Assembly (NCBI GenBank): GCA_031385005.1
Contig: JANNBB010000051.1
Coordinates: 124,001 to 188,000, forward strand
Length of the DNA stretch: 64,000 nucleotides
Reading direction: 5' to 3'
Origin: JADKIH01 sp031385005
GTDB lineage: Bacteria > Bacteroidota > Bacteroidia > AKYH767-A > 2013-40CM-41-45
In this document: positions 26,776 to 36,185 of the stretch, piece by piece
How the letters are laid out: each line of letters opens with the position of its first letter
Numbering within the stretch: the first letter of the stretch is position 1
Position numbers and translations under genes: made by a program
The notes under the pieces: generated by a model
What the model was told of the DNA's origin: nothing
The model's database searches: none
What the model saw: only the letters and a program-made list of their open reading frames with translations

Positions 26776-29700
26776 ATGAATAGAAATTACTCTAAACGCA
26801 TACTGATGTGTATGCTGCTTTTACAAGCAACCTTCCTGACGTCTATCGCTCAAACCACCACTAGTCTGTGGCAGGAGATATCCGATTTAAAATCCGTTCA
26901 CATGGGTGAGCGTTCAAGTTTACCTACAGTTTATCGTGCATATCATCTCGACTTACAAGCGATGATTGCTACCTTGAATACTGCAAAAGACGAAAATCTA
27001 CCGGGCGCATTAATGAATGGACCGGTTATTTCCCTTCCCATGCCGGATGGAACTTTTTCCAGATTTCATGTGGCTTATACGGAAGTAATGCCTCGTGAAC
27101 TCGCCGATCAGTTTCCGACGATTCGAACTTTTATTGCAAAAGGAATAGATGATCCTTACGCTGTAGCCCGTCTTGATTACACCCAATGGGGATTTCACAG
27201 CATGATCATGTCACCAAAAGGTTGGACGCTTATCGATCCTGCTTCTTTGAACAATACAGGCGACTACATTTGCTATAACAGAAGCGCCTCTGTTCCGACG
27301 CAGGGTTTCGTTTGTGAAGTACAAGGCAAAACGGGAATTAAAAACAACGATACAAAAAACAATATTGCTTTCAGAAGCAACGGAGCCACGTTAAAAACAT
27401 ATCGCCTTGCGCTTGCATGTACGGGTGAATATGCTGCTTTTTTCGGCGGCACTGTTTCCGGTGCACTTGCCGGCATGATCACTTCCGTCAATCGTGTCAA
27501 CGGAGTATATGAGTTGGAACTTGCTGTCAGGATGGTTTTAATACCGAATAATAATTTACTCGTCTATACAAACTCGTCGACTGATCCTTATACCAACAAC
27601 AGCGGCGGAACAATGCTTGGCGAAAATCAAACCAACATCACCACTGTAATCGGTTCGGCCAATTATGATTTCGGACATGTATTCAGCACAGGAGGAGGAG
27701 GCGTTGCCAACCTCGGTTGTATTTGTAGTTCGGGAAACAAAGCACGTGGAGTAACCGGTTCCGGTTCACCGACAGGAGATAGTTTTGATCTCGATTATGT
27801 CGCACATGAAATGGGACATCAGTTCGGAGGAAACCATACGTTCAACAGCGTTACCGGTTCTTGCAGTGGCAACAATGAACCTTCTGCTGCTTATGAGCCG
27901 GGAAGCGGAACGACTATCATGGCTTATGCAGGAATTTGTGGTGCCGATGATATCGAACAACACAGCGATGCAATCTTTCACACCAAGAGCTTCGATGAAA
28001 TTGTAGATTACATTACTACCGGAAACGGAAATAGTTGTCCGGTTACAACGGCAACCCTTAACACACCACCCGTTGTTGCATCTTCTCCCAATTATACGAT
28101 CCCTTTTAGCACACCTTTTATTCTTACCGGCTCTGCAACTGATGCAGACAACGATCCATTAACCTACCTATGGGAAGAATTTGATCTCGGTCCTGCAGGG
28201 GCGCCTAACAGTCCATCCGGAAACGCACCCATCTTCCGTGATTTTGTTCCTGTACCTGAAAACTACCGCATCTTTCCGAAGATGCAAGACATCGTTCGAA
28301 ACACACAAACTCTCGGGGAAATACTTCCAACTTATGCACGCTCTCTTACTTTCAGATTGACAGCAAGGGATAATAAACCCGGTGGTGCGGGAGTTTCCTA
28401 CAACGACACACTTGTAAATCTAACAGTCATCAATACAACCACTCCTTTTCAGGTTACCTCTCCGAATACTGCGGTGAATTGGTACTCCAATACTTCTTAT
28501 ACTGTTACTTGGGATGTTTCATCAACAAATCTTGCTCCCATCAATTGTGCGAACGTGAACATTTATCTATCGCTCGATAGCGGATACACTTATCCATATA
28601 CTTTACTAACCAATACACCGAATGACGGAAGTGAAACTGTGACTCTTCCCAATGTAACAGGTACGAAAGCTCGTATTAAAGTTGCAGGTGCCGGAAACAT
28701 TTTCTTTGACATATCCAATGTCAATTTTACAATTTCCAGTTCATCTCCTGTACTTACTGTGTTGACTACATCTTCCTTGTCATCCAATAGCGTTTGTGCA
28801 GGCAGCACATTCAATGTCGACTACCTGACTGACGGGCCGGCAAATGCCGGAAATATTTTCACTGCACAACTGTCAAATGCATCCGGAAGTTTTGCCAGTC
28901 CGGTCACTATCGGAACTTTATCAGCAACTACAGCGGGAACGATCAGTGTAACAATTCCGGGTGGTACTGTTACAGGAACCGGATATCTTATTCGTATTAT
29001 CAGTTCGAATCCCGCAATTACCGGAGCAAGTAATGGCACAAATCTTATCCTCTCACAAAATGTCGGAGCAGCAGGAAGCATTTCCGGAAGCACAACTGTT
29101 TGTCAAGGTCAGACAGGTGTGGTTTATTCTGTACCGTCAGTTTCAAATGCGACTTCTTACGTATGGACATTGCCTGCAGGTGCAACTATTACAGCAGGTG
29201 CCAATTCAAATTCAATCACTGTTACATATAGTAATTCTGCTCTTACTGGAGCAGTAACTGTTCGCGGGACAAATGCTGGATGCGGAAACGGTGCTATCTC
29301 TCCCCTTCTATCTGTAACTGTAAACAATCTGCCAAATACTGCCGGTACTATTACAGGTGCTACTTCAATTTGTCCGGGCCAAACAGGAATAGTATTTTCT
29401 GTCCCTGCAATTACCGGAGCAACCGGCTATAGCTGGACACTTCCTTCGGGGGTTACGATTGCATCGGGTGCAAATTCAAATTCAGTAACATTAGACTTTT
29501 CTCCATCGGCAACGAGTGGAATAATATCGGCTGCAGGAACAAACGCTTGCGGAAATGGAAGTTCATCTTCACTATCCGTTACAACTTTATCTACTCCTCA
29601 GACTCCTTCAATAGTTGCAAATGGTCCGACAAATTTCTGTCCGGGTGATTCGGTGTTATTGTCCTTTTCTCAGAATGCCAACACAGCTTATCAATGGAGA

Positions 29701-31095
29701 AAAAATGGTACGTCCATAAATGGAGCTACAGGTTACAACTATAACGCAACAGATAGTGGCTTACATGATGTCGTTGCCGGAGCTCAACAAATTATTTCTA
29801 ATACAGAAAACTATGCAATTCCGGATGGTAGTTGTACAGGAGCAAGTAGCATCATTGCAGTTTCCGGTTATACCGGAACGGTTCCCTCATCGGGAATTAG
29901 TGTGAAGATAAATATTACTCATGGCTATGTAGGGGATCTCGTCATCAGGTTGGTAGCACCGAATGGGGCGATTTTAGGATTATCCAATCGTACAGGTAAT
30001 AACAACAACAGCGGTAATAATTTTACGAATACTATTTTTTCTGATGCCGGTGCTGCCGTTCTACCTACTACAGGAGCGCCATATACAGGAACATACAAAC
30101 CTGTTGCTGCCACATTTACCAGTTGCAGTGTAACTTCAACAGTCACTACATTTGGTGCTATAGGAGGAGGAACAATTAATCCAAACGGTAACTGGACCCT
30201 AAGTGTATATGACAGATCCAGCAATGATGCCGGAACGATTGTCAATTGGGCGATTACGATTCCTGCTTCGGTTAATGGTCCTTGTAGTGTTATTTCGAAT
30301 GTAATTGCTGTTACCGAAAATGCAAGTCTGCCTGTTAGCGTTGGTATTACTACTAGCCCGAGCGGACCTATTTGCGAATACTCCACGGTTACTTTTACAG
30401 CAAATCCTGTTAATGGTGGATCTACTCCGGCATATCAATGGAAGATAGGAACTACAAATGCAGGTACAAACAGCGCAACTTTCATGAGTAATTCTCTATC
30501 TGATGGCGATGTTATTACTTGTGAATTGACTTCCAACCTGGGATGCGCGATTGGAAGTCCGGCCATTTCAAATTCTGTAACCATGACTGTAAGTCCATTT
30601 CCGCAAGCATCCTTTACGTTTTCTCAAATTGGCTTACAGGTAACTTTTGTAAATACATCGACGAATGCAAATAGTTATTACTGGAACTTTGGAGATGGAA
30701 ATTTGGACACAACGATGAGTCCTGTTCATACTTATTTGCTTGATGGAAATTACTTAGTCCTATTAATGGCAACGGATACCTGTGGAACTGTCACGGATAC
30801 TCATTATGTAAATGTAACGGCCTCTTACACGAATGATGATTTATTTTCAGACAATCATATAGAGGTTATTCAGTTAAACGATATGATATTGATTACTTAT
30901 CATACAAATATTAAATCGTGTTACTACTATCTCACCAATGTTTCCGGGCAAATTATTTTTTCGGGAAGGAAGGAAAATATTATTCCCGGTGAGAATGAAA
31001 TAATTTCACTCGATGGGCTTTCTGCAGGCATGTATTTCTTAAATCTGACAGACGAATTTAAAACCGGAATAAAAAAATTATATAAGTTACATTGA
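26776..31095 (+). CDS. reprolysin-like M12B metallopeptidase with P-domain and PKD, T9SS sorted
   Basis: Secreted protein of 1439 residues. I choose the ATG at 26776 because it opens a signal peptide ('MCMLLLQATFLTSIA'); a longer frame from a TTG at 26701 adds a polar stretch and is less likely. After a propeptide (30-200), the catalytic domain carries the extended zinc motif 'HEMGHQFGGNH' (H344, E345, H348, H354). Then come a cadherin-like module, repeated Ig-like/PKD-like modules with 'SISGSTTVCQGQTGVVYSV' and 'TITGATSICPGQTGIVFSV', a proprotein-convertase P-domain (about 1010-1180), another Ig-like module, a PKD domain ('SYYWNFGDGNLDT') and a T9SS tail ('LNDMILITYHT ... GIKKLYKLH'). It is an extracellular endopeptidase. 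Confidence 0.92.
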   Translation: MNRNYSKRILMCMLLLQATFLTSIAQTTTSLWQEISDLKSVHMGERSSLPTVYRAYHLDLQAMIATLNTAKDENLPGALMNGPVISLPMPDGTFSRFHVAYTEVMPRELADQFPTIRTFIAKGIDDPYAVARLDYTQWGFHSMIMSPKGWTLIDPASLNNTGDYICYNRSASVPTQGFVCEVQGKTGIKNNDTKNNIAFRSNGATLKTYRLALACTGEYAAFFGGTVSGALAGMITSVNRVNGVYELELAVRMVLIPNNNLLVYTNSSTDPYTNNSGGTMLGENQTNITTVIGSANYDFGHVFSTGGGGVANLGCICSSGNKARGVTGSGSPTGDSFDLDYVAHEMGHQFGGNHTFNSVTGSCSGNNEPSAAYEPGSGTTIMAYAGICGADDIEQHSDAIFHTKSFDEIVDYITTGNGNSCPVTTATLNTPPVVASSPNYTIPFSTPFILTGSATDADNDPLTYLWEEFDLGPAGAPNSPSGNAPIFRDFVPVPENYRIFPKMQDIVRNTQTLGEILPTYARSLTFRLTARDNKPGGAGVSYNDTLVNLTVINTTTPFQVTSPNTAVNWYSNTSYTVTWDVSSTNLAPINCANVNIYLSLDSGYTYPYTLLTNTPNDGSETVTLPNVTGTKARIKVAGAGNIFFDISNVNFTISSSSPVLTVLTTSSLSSNSVCAGSTFNVDYLTDGPANAGNIFTAQLSNASGSFASPVTIGTLSATTAGTISVTIPGGTVTGTGYLIRIISSNPAITGASNGTNLILSQNVGAAGSISGSTTVCQGQTGVVYSVPSVSNATSYVWTLPAGATITAGANSNSITVTYSNSALTGAVTVRGTNAGCGNGAISPLLSVTVNNLPNTAGTITGATSICPGQTGIVFSVPAITGATGYSWTLPSGVTIASGANSNSVTLDFSPSATSGIISAAGTNACGNGSSSSLSVTTLSTPQTPSIVANGPTNFCPGDSVLLSFSQNANTAYQWRKNGTSINGATGYNYNATDSGLHDVVAGAQQIISNTENYAIPDGSCTGASSIIAVSGYTGTVPSSGISVKINITHGYVGDLVIRLVAPNGAILGLSNRTGNNNNSGNNFTNTIFSDAGAAVLPTTGAPYTGTYKPVAATFTSCSVTSTVTTFGAIGGGTINPNGNWTLSVYDRSSNDAGTIVNWAITIPASVNGPCSVISNVIAVTENASLPVSVGITTSPSGPICEYSTVTFTANPVNGGSTPAYQWKIGTTNAGTNSATFMSNSLSDGDVITCELTSNLGCAIGSPAISNSVTMTVSPFPQASFTFSQIGLQVTFVNTSTNANSYYWNFGDGNLDTTMSPVHTYLLDGNYLVLLMATDTCGTVTDTHYVNVTASYTNDDLFSDNHIEVIQLNDMILITYHTNIKSCYYYLTNVSGQIIFSGRKENIIPGENEIISLDGLSAGMYFLNLTDEFKTGIKKLYKLH

Positions 31096-31117
31096 TTCTT
31101 TAAAATCAAATTGAATT

Positions 31118-31152
31118 AAAAAGGGCGGTAGAATTAACTACCGCCCTTTTTA
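31118..31152. terminator. bidirectional intrinsic terminator
   Basis: 14-base arms (31118-31131 and 31138-31151), core AGGGCGGTAG, flanked by A5 and T6. It lies between the convergent M12B peptidase gene and the minus-strand gene ending at 31187. Confidence 0.9.
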
Positions 31153-31186
31153 ATAATTCAGAAAATTAATTTGATGCTTTTTACAA

Positions 31187-33145
31187 TCAATGAGCTACCA
31201 CAACTTTTGAATAGTAATGATTTCCTTCTGATTCTAAATCTAACAAATACAATCCATTGCTCCAATCAGCAGTACGAATTGCTTCGCTTCTAATTCCATC
31301 TAACATTTTTGTATAGATGATTTTTCCGCTATAATCTGCAACTGTCAATTGGAAAGTTCCGGCTTTTGGAAAATCGAGAATGAAATGAGTAGTACTTGGA
31401 CTAGGATATACTGAGAAAATATTTTTTGAAAAATCCGGAACAGAAACCATGCTTTGCGACCAAACATTCAGAAATACGAGTGGAACTATTTTAAAACTGT
31501 AGTTTTCTGAAGGAGCCCAGCCGTTTGCAGCTATGAAAATCCACGAAGAATTTGGTCGCCAGTTGAAAACTGAATATCGGACTGTAATATTTGAACTGTA
31601 TTCATGAATACATGCCACATAAGTTCCGGGATTGAGTTGTACCGGAGCGTTCAGGTAAGGCAAAGTAATTACAGTGCCTCCGGTATCTGCTGCGGTAAAA
31701 ATATATGTTGCTGAAGAAGCAATCAGGTTATTTGGAGCTGAACCATTCCAGTCAAACAATTCGGCTTTTACACTATCGCCAAGAGTAGGGCTATTGAGAG
31801 CGAAAGTAAGAGATGTTGCAAAAGAAATAATGGGAATATCATACATAACACCTAGACTACCTCCTGTACCATTACCGATACCGATGCTTCCTGTTGCAAT
31901 TCCGCTGCGACCTAAAGTGGTATCAGTAATGGAAAATGAATAGGAGACAGTGTCATTTGAAGAAACAACATCCGTTTGGCTTCCCGTATTAATCACTGCT
32001 GTCGCAGTATAATCAGTTCCAGAAAGCGCTGCAGGAGTAAAAGTATTTTGCATAGAAATCGTTGTTGTTCCAAGAGAAGGAACTGCTAATGAATAATAGC
32101 TGTCGGTAAACACGTTGGATGCACCGTCATTTACAGTTACGTTAGCGTTAATTGAATCGAGCTGACTGGATCCATTGTTTGTAGCAACTACATCCCAGTT
32201 TATCGGTGCTACAAGGAATGCAGGGGTAAGGGTAAATGCAGGGAGAAAATTAATTGAATCTGAAGAAGCATCGAATGCAGGAGGAGTATAATCAGCCAGT
32301 TCCAGACCGAAAACGCGATCAGGAGAGACTTGTGAAAGTCCGAGTAAGGTATGTGGACCGGGATTTGTAAAACCCGTAATAGACATTCCACCTGATATAC
32401 CTGCGCCACCAATTTCAAGTCCTACATCGTGAACTACATCCTTCATTCCGGTAGCAATAGAAATTCGAACAAAATTTTGAGCTGTCCCAGCTACTCCCTG
32501 ATCGAAAGCCCAGATGTAAGGTCCACCGGTACTATAGGGATCAAAAGCAATTCCATACATTCCGGTTAATCCATGTGAACCTGCAAGTATTGTATTTAAC
32601 GTATTTCCTGAATAGTCGATTAAAGAAATATCGGTTGCATAGTTGGCAACCCATAAACCACCTGCGCCTGAGTTTGCAGAACTGTCGTATGCCAAACCAC
32701 GAACATCAAGAGGAGCAATGATCGTATCGAGAATTGCATGTGTTCCTGTATCAACTTTAAAAATAGAAGTTGTGTTATTGGCAACCCATACACTCGTTCC
32801 ATCGAAAGTCATTCCGCGAATACCTGTTACTCCGGGAATGAAGAAGAATGATAAGATAGCTCCGGTTGTATCATCCACAACAAAAACGCTGTCGGATGCC
32901 CACTTGGAAACCCAAAAATTATTGTATGTCCAGGTGATTCCGGCAAAGCCGCCACGTGGAAGAACATTGTCGAACTGTAAATCAAAAACAGCATTCGTCA
33001 CAGGGTTTGGTGTGTTTGGCTGTCTTGCCATCTGCAAATTGACAGCAATTGCCTCCGGCTTTGATGGTGCTCTCTCTTGCTGAGCGAGTAAGAGTCCGGG
33101 AAATACTATCAATGATAAAATTAGAACGTGTATTCGTTTTTTCAT
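31187..33145 (-). CDS. beta-propeller plus CARDB-like secreted protein, T9SS sorted
   Basis: Secreted protein of 652 residues from the ATG at 33145, where a good signal peptide starts ('MKKRIHVLILSLIVFPGLLLAQ'); the in-frame ATG at 33208 is too far upstream. Residues 40-320 contain repeated 'GLWVANYATDISLIDYSGN' and 'SVWVANNTTSIFKVDTGTH' segments, a propeller built from short strand repeats. A CARDB-like beta sandwich (about 335-420) and a further sandwich (430-560) follow. The T9SS type A domain starts at 'VYPSPSTTHFILDF', with Ser in place of the usual Asn in PNP, and ends 'NGLYLLDLESEGNHYYSKVVVAH'. The function is unknown; the architecture is that of a surface or released binding protein. 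Confidence 0.8.
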   Translation of the reverse strand: MKKRIHVLILSLIVFPGLLLAQQERAPSKPEAIAVNLQMARQPNTPNPVTNAVFDLQFDNVLPRGGFAGITWTYNNFWVSKWASDSVFVVDDTTGAILSFFFIPGVTGIRGMTFDGTSVWVANNTTSIFKVDTGTHAILDTIIAPLDVRGLAYDSSANSGAGGLWVANYATDISLIDYSGNTLNTILAGSHGLTGMYGIAFDPYSTGGPYIWAFDQGVAGTAQNFVRISIATGMKDVVHDVGLEIGGAGISGGMSITGFTNPGPHTLLGLSQVSPDRVFGLELADYTPPAFDASSDSINFLPAFTLTPAFLVAPINWDVVATNNGSSQLDSINANVTVNDGASNVFTDSYYSLAVPSLGTTTISMQNTFTPAALSGTDYTATAVINTGSQTDVVSSNDTVSYSFSITDTTLGRSGIATGSIGIGNGTGGSLGVMYDIPIISFATSLTFALNSPTLGDSVKAELFDWNGSAPNNLIASSATYIFTAADTGGTVITLPYLNAPVQLNPGTYVACIHEYSSNITVRYSVFNWRPNSSWIFIAANGWAPSENYSFKIVPLVFLNVWSQSMVSVPDFSKNIFSVYPSPSTTHFILDFPKAGTFQLTVADYSGKIIYTKMLDGIRSEAIRTADWSNGLYLLDLESEGNHYYSKVVVAH

Positions 33146-33397
33146 AGGTGTGTTAGTTAGTTGGTTAATTTTTAGGATGACTAATATAGAATAAGTTTTT
33201 CTTATCAATAAAATCTTAACTAATTTTATTTTAAGTAGGGTAAATCAGCGTTTATAGCTGATTTTACTGATAAATAGGGCTTAAAATCCGTTTATATTTT
33301 TCAGAAAAGAAAAACAAACCAAACAATTAAATAGAAATCAATCGAAAAAGCTCTTCAATTAAGACAGTATTATTTAAAGAAATCATAATTTAGCACA

Positions 33398-33964
33398 ATG
33401 ACGCACAGACATTTTATCTTACATAAACCATATGGCTATCTCTCTCAATTTGTTTGTGAATTGAAAAAAAAGAAACTGCTTGGGGAGTTCTTCGATTTTC
33501 CTGAAGGCACAATGGCTATCGGACGACTGGATGAGGAAAGCGAAGGGTTATTATTACTTACTACTGATGGCAAGATGAGCGAGAATATTCGCGGAAAAAA
33601 AACGGAGAAAGAATATTATGCGCAAGTGGATGGGCTGATGGACGATGAGTCTTTAGCTAGAATGCAATCCGGAGTTGAGATTGGAATAAGGGATGTCAAA
33701 TATATTACAAAACCTTGTTCTGCATTTATACTAAAAAGTGATCCCGGTTTTCAGCCGCGTACCAGAAAAATCAGAGACGACAGACATGGGCCAACATGTT
33801 GGGTATCGATAACATTAACGGAAGGCAAGTACAGACAAATTCGAAAGATGACAGCCGCAGTTGGTTTTCCTACCTTGCGACTTGTAAGGGTACGGGTTGG
33901 TCGAATGAAACTACCTGAATTGAAACCCGGTATCGTTGAAGAAGTAGATGATTTTTTGATTTAA
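33398..33964 (+). CDS. rluE: 23S rRNA pseudouridine synthase RluE
   Basis: RsuA-family synthase of 188 residues without the N-terminal S4 domain, which is the hallmark of RluE among this family. The catalytic motif is 'MAIGRLDEESEGLLLLTTDG' with D45 as nucleophile; 'TLTEGKYRQIRKMTAAVGFPTLRLVRVRVG' is the RluE-type second signature. The enzyme makes pseudouridine 2457 in 23S rRNA. It ends 2 bases from the 3' end of the convergent GxxExxY gene, with no room for a terminator. Confidence 0.9.
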   Translation: MTHRHFILHKPYGYLSQFVCELKKKKLLGEFFDFPEGTMAIGRLDEESEGLLLLTTDGKMSENIRGKKTEKEYYAQVDGLMDDESLARMQSGVEIGIRDVKYITKPCSAFILKSDPGFQPRTRKIRDDRHGPTCWVSITLTEGKYRQIRKMTAAVGFPTLRLVRVRVGRMKLPELKPGIVEEVDDFLI

Positions 33965-33966
33965 AA

Positions 33967-34376
33967 TTAATTTCTTGGAAATTTTGCGAACTCATCGGTA
34001 ACATATGATAAAAGATGATCTTTAATTGTTTCACAATTAAAATTAATCAGCAATCCTTTCGGTTTGCCTGTGAGTTTTAAATAGGATAATAATTGCGCTT
34101 TGTATAATGGAATCATTTGTTCTACTGCTTTTTCTTCAACAATGATTATGTCATTTATTAATAGATCTAGTTTTAAGCTTCCACCCAAGTCGTTTCCTTT
34201 ATATAAAATAGGTAGATAGATTTGAGACCTTACTGATAATCCGGTTGCTTTTAACTCAGCGATAAAACAGGGTTCATAAACAGATTCAAGCAATCCGGGT
34301 CCCAAATGTTTATGTACTTCAATTGCGCAACCAATTATTTTATATGAAATGTATTAATTATTTTCTGTGTAATCAT
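33967..34376 (-). pseudogene. GxxExxY family protein with apparent N-terminal frameshift
   Basis: The family motif 'GLLESVY' and the PD-(D/E)XK-like core ('LDLLINDIIIVEEKA') identify a GxxExxY (NERD/PDDEXK-like) protein. The intact frame begins only at a TTG at 34305 and yields 112 residues without the usual N-terminus. Upstream in the same frame the conserved 'SYKIIGCAIEVHKHLGPG' is readable, but a TAA precedes it with no start. The ATG at 34376 gives 'MITQKIIN' in another frame; adding one base near 34352/34353 fuses the two into a normal family N-terminus ('IIN-D-ISYKIIG'). So either a one-base deletion has inactivated the gene or the base was lost in assembly. Function of the family is unknown. 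Confidence 0.75.
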
Positions 34377-34522
34377 TTTTTACCTCTTTGATATTTTCCC
34401 TTAATTTATTCCTTGTAGACTATTATAAAAAACTGTATAAGCAGGATCTTTTATTAGACAAACAGTTAATTATGGTTCGAATAGAAATGAGATTTTTTTT
34501 ATTACATAAGGAGGCGTTGGGT

Positions 34523-34685
34523 TTTCGAAATCAATTGGGTTCGCGGTGAGGCTTAGATTTAGAAAAATTACCATGGAGACACGGAGGGCATGGAGTTGCA
34601 CGGAGATTTCGAAATCATTTGGGTCTGCGGTGAGGATTGGCTTTAGAAAAATTACTATGAAGGCATCGAGTTGCATGGAGTTCTA
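34523..34685. repeat. two tandem copies of an ~84-base imperfect repeat
   Basis: The unit starts TTTCGAAATCA and runs through GCGGTGAGG and TTTAGAAAAATTAC to a CATGGAG-type segment. Copy one is 34523-34606, copy two 34607-34685, with a handful of substitutions. A degenerate third copy follows at 34758-34794 (TTTCGATATCATTTG ... TTTTTAAAAAT). Confidence 0.8.
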
Positions 34686-34723
34686 TCTTCTCCCTGCAAC
34701 TCCGTGTACTCCGTGTCTCCATG
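34572..34723. repeat. 28-base inverted repeat built of GGAGACACGGAG-type units
   Basis: The left arm 34572-34599 and the right arm 34696-34723 are reverse complements at 25 of 28 positions. The arms carry CATGGAGACACGGAG, a sequence style that I associate with interspersed repeats near GxxExxY genes in other bacteria; that association is from memory and unverified. Confidence 0.7.
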
Positions 34724-34812
34724 TTTTAAAAAAAAACCAGCACAAAGTCTCATGGAGATTTCGATATCATTTGCGTCCACTGTTTTTAAAAATCCCCTGT
34801 ACGGGAAAATAA

Positions 34813-36030
34813 TTATTTGCTTGCATTCACACCTGCCAGAAAACCGGTTGTCCAGGCGGATTGAAAATTAAAACCGCCGGTGATACCGTCGATATCTAAA
34901 ACTTCTCCCGCAAAATAAAGTCCTTTTACTTTAATACTTTCCATCGTCTGCATATTCACCTCCTTCAAATTCACACCTCCACATGTAACGAATTCTTCCT
35001 TGAAAGTTGTTTTCCCATTTATTTTTAAAGCCATTCTGCAGCAAAACTGAGAAAGTTTGTTTAATTTAAACTTGTTGACGTCGCTACAGGTATCTTCTAA
35101 ATCAATGCCTGAAAGGAAACAAAATCGCTGCCACAACCTCGTAGGCAATCCATGAAAATTAATTCCCATCATCTTTTTTTTCGGATGATTTTCTTTCAAT
35201 GAAAGTAATTCCCGGCGAATATCATCTTCTTTTAATTCGGGAATAAAATTCAAGTAACAAGTGGTCGAATAATTTAAATCGAATAACCATCTTGCTGCAA
35301 AAGCAGATAAACGAAGAACAGCCGGACCGCTAATTCCCCAATGTGTTATAAGTATTGGGCCTAGAGATTCCATTTTAGAGCCTTCCAGATTTATTTTCAC
35401 TGTAGGCATCGAAATCCCTTCGAGTCCTTTTAAAGGTGATGCCGGAATATTAAACGTAAACAATGAAGGAACCGGAGGATTAATAGAATGAGAAAGAGCG
35501 GAAATCCAATCGTAACTGTTTGCATTTGGACTTCCTCCTGTAGTTATAATCACCCTTTCAAATATTAATTTTTCGCCCTGTAAAAATTGCAGCTCAAATT
35601 TATCATCCACACGCTTTATAATTTTTTGAACGGCATGATTCATTTTTATTTTCACTTGATACTTTTCAGCTTCACTAAACAAACAATGAATAATTGTTTC
35701 CGAATTATCCGTTATGGGAAACATTCTTCCATCTGCTTCCGTTTTTAATTTCACACCACGCGATTCAAACCACTTAACGGTATCGGTGGTACTGAATCGG
35801 GCGAAAGCATTTCTTAATTCCTTTTTTCCGCGTGGATAAAACTCAACCAAACGCGCAATATCAAAACAAGCATGTGTCACATTGCATCGGCCGCCACCCG
35901 AAACACGAACCTTCGCAAGAAGCTTATTTGATTTTTCGAAAATAAAAACAGCGTTCCCGGGATCCATTGCCGCACAATTTATTGCAGCGAAAAATCCTGC
36001 CGCTCCTCCACCTATGACTGCTATATTCAT
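34813..36030 (-). CDS. YhiN/HI0933-family FAD-dependent oxidoreductase
   Basis: Flavoprotein of 405 residues, full length for the HI0933/YhiN (BaiN) family. The N-terminal dinucleotide-binding loop is 'VIGGGAAGFFAAINCA'; 'VRVSGGGRCNVTHACF' is the family signature; 'VIITTGGSPNANS' and 'FVTCGGVNLKEVN' follow; and the C-terminal FAD-contact motif is 'GLYFAGEVLDIDGITGGFNFQSAW'. The physiological substrate is unknown for most members; some gut clostridial relatives reduce bile acid intermediates. It is cytosolic and appears to stand alone. Confidence 0.92.
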   Translation of the reverse strand: MNIAVIGGGAAGFFAAINCAAMDPGNAVFIFEKSNKLLAKVRVSGGGRCNVTHACFDIARLVEFYPRGKKELRNAFARFSTTDTVKWFESRGVKLKTEADGRMFPITDNSETIIHCLFSEAEKYQVKIKMNHAVQKIIKRVDDKFELQFLQGEKLIFERVIITTGGSPNANSYDWISALSHSINPPVPSLFTFNIPASPLKGLEGISMPTVKINLEGSKMESLGPILITHWGISGPAVLRLSAFAARWLFDLNYSTTCYLNFIPELKEDDIRRELLSLKENHPKKKMMGINFHGLPTRLWQRFCFLSGIDLEDTCSDVNKFKLNKLSQFCCRMALKINGKTTFKEEFVTCGGVNLKEVNMQTMESIKVKGLYFAGEVLDIDGITGGFNFQSAWTTGFLAGVNASK

Positions 36031-36161
36031 TCTTGCTGACGAAAATACGATATGAATATCAAACTTCTCCGAATTTATAACTAAATCATTCGCAATGAAT
36101 AAAAAGCTGCTATTATGACCACATTATTTCGTCCGATTCATACATAGTTACATTGTTTATC

Positions 36162-36169
36162 TATTTTTG
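36162..36169 (+). promoter_or_regulatory. candidate -7 element of the PIG-L operon
   Basis: TATTTTTG matches TAnnTTTG exactly and lies 16 bases before the ATG at 36186, giving a very short leader. No good -33 TTTG is found at the expected distance (TTCA at 36137-36140 is the nearest), so support is partial. Confidence 0.35.
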
Positions 36170-36185
36170 CATAATAAACAATATT

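Larger units (their letters stand above)
34377..34812. other. intergenic region dominated by imperfect repeats
   Basis: 436 bases without a credible gene. The left part (34377-34520) is AT-rich. The right part contains tandem and inverted imperfect repeats listed separately. Short ORFs crossing it are Arg-rich and repeat-derived, so I do not treat them as coding. Confidence 0.7.

Noticed and set aside
29925..30386. Antisense ORF of 153 codons inside the M12B gene
   Set aside because: Hydrophobic, low-complexity shadow of the Thr/Val-rich P-domain frame; no family features.
34523..34794. CRISPR array
   Set aside because: Only two to three degenerate units of ~84 bases with inverted copies, no unique spacers of constant length and no cas genes.
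34546..34871. Short Arg/Cys-rich ORFs across the repeat patch
   Set aside because: They are translations of the repeat units in several frames and have no conserved start or domain.
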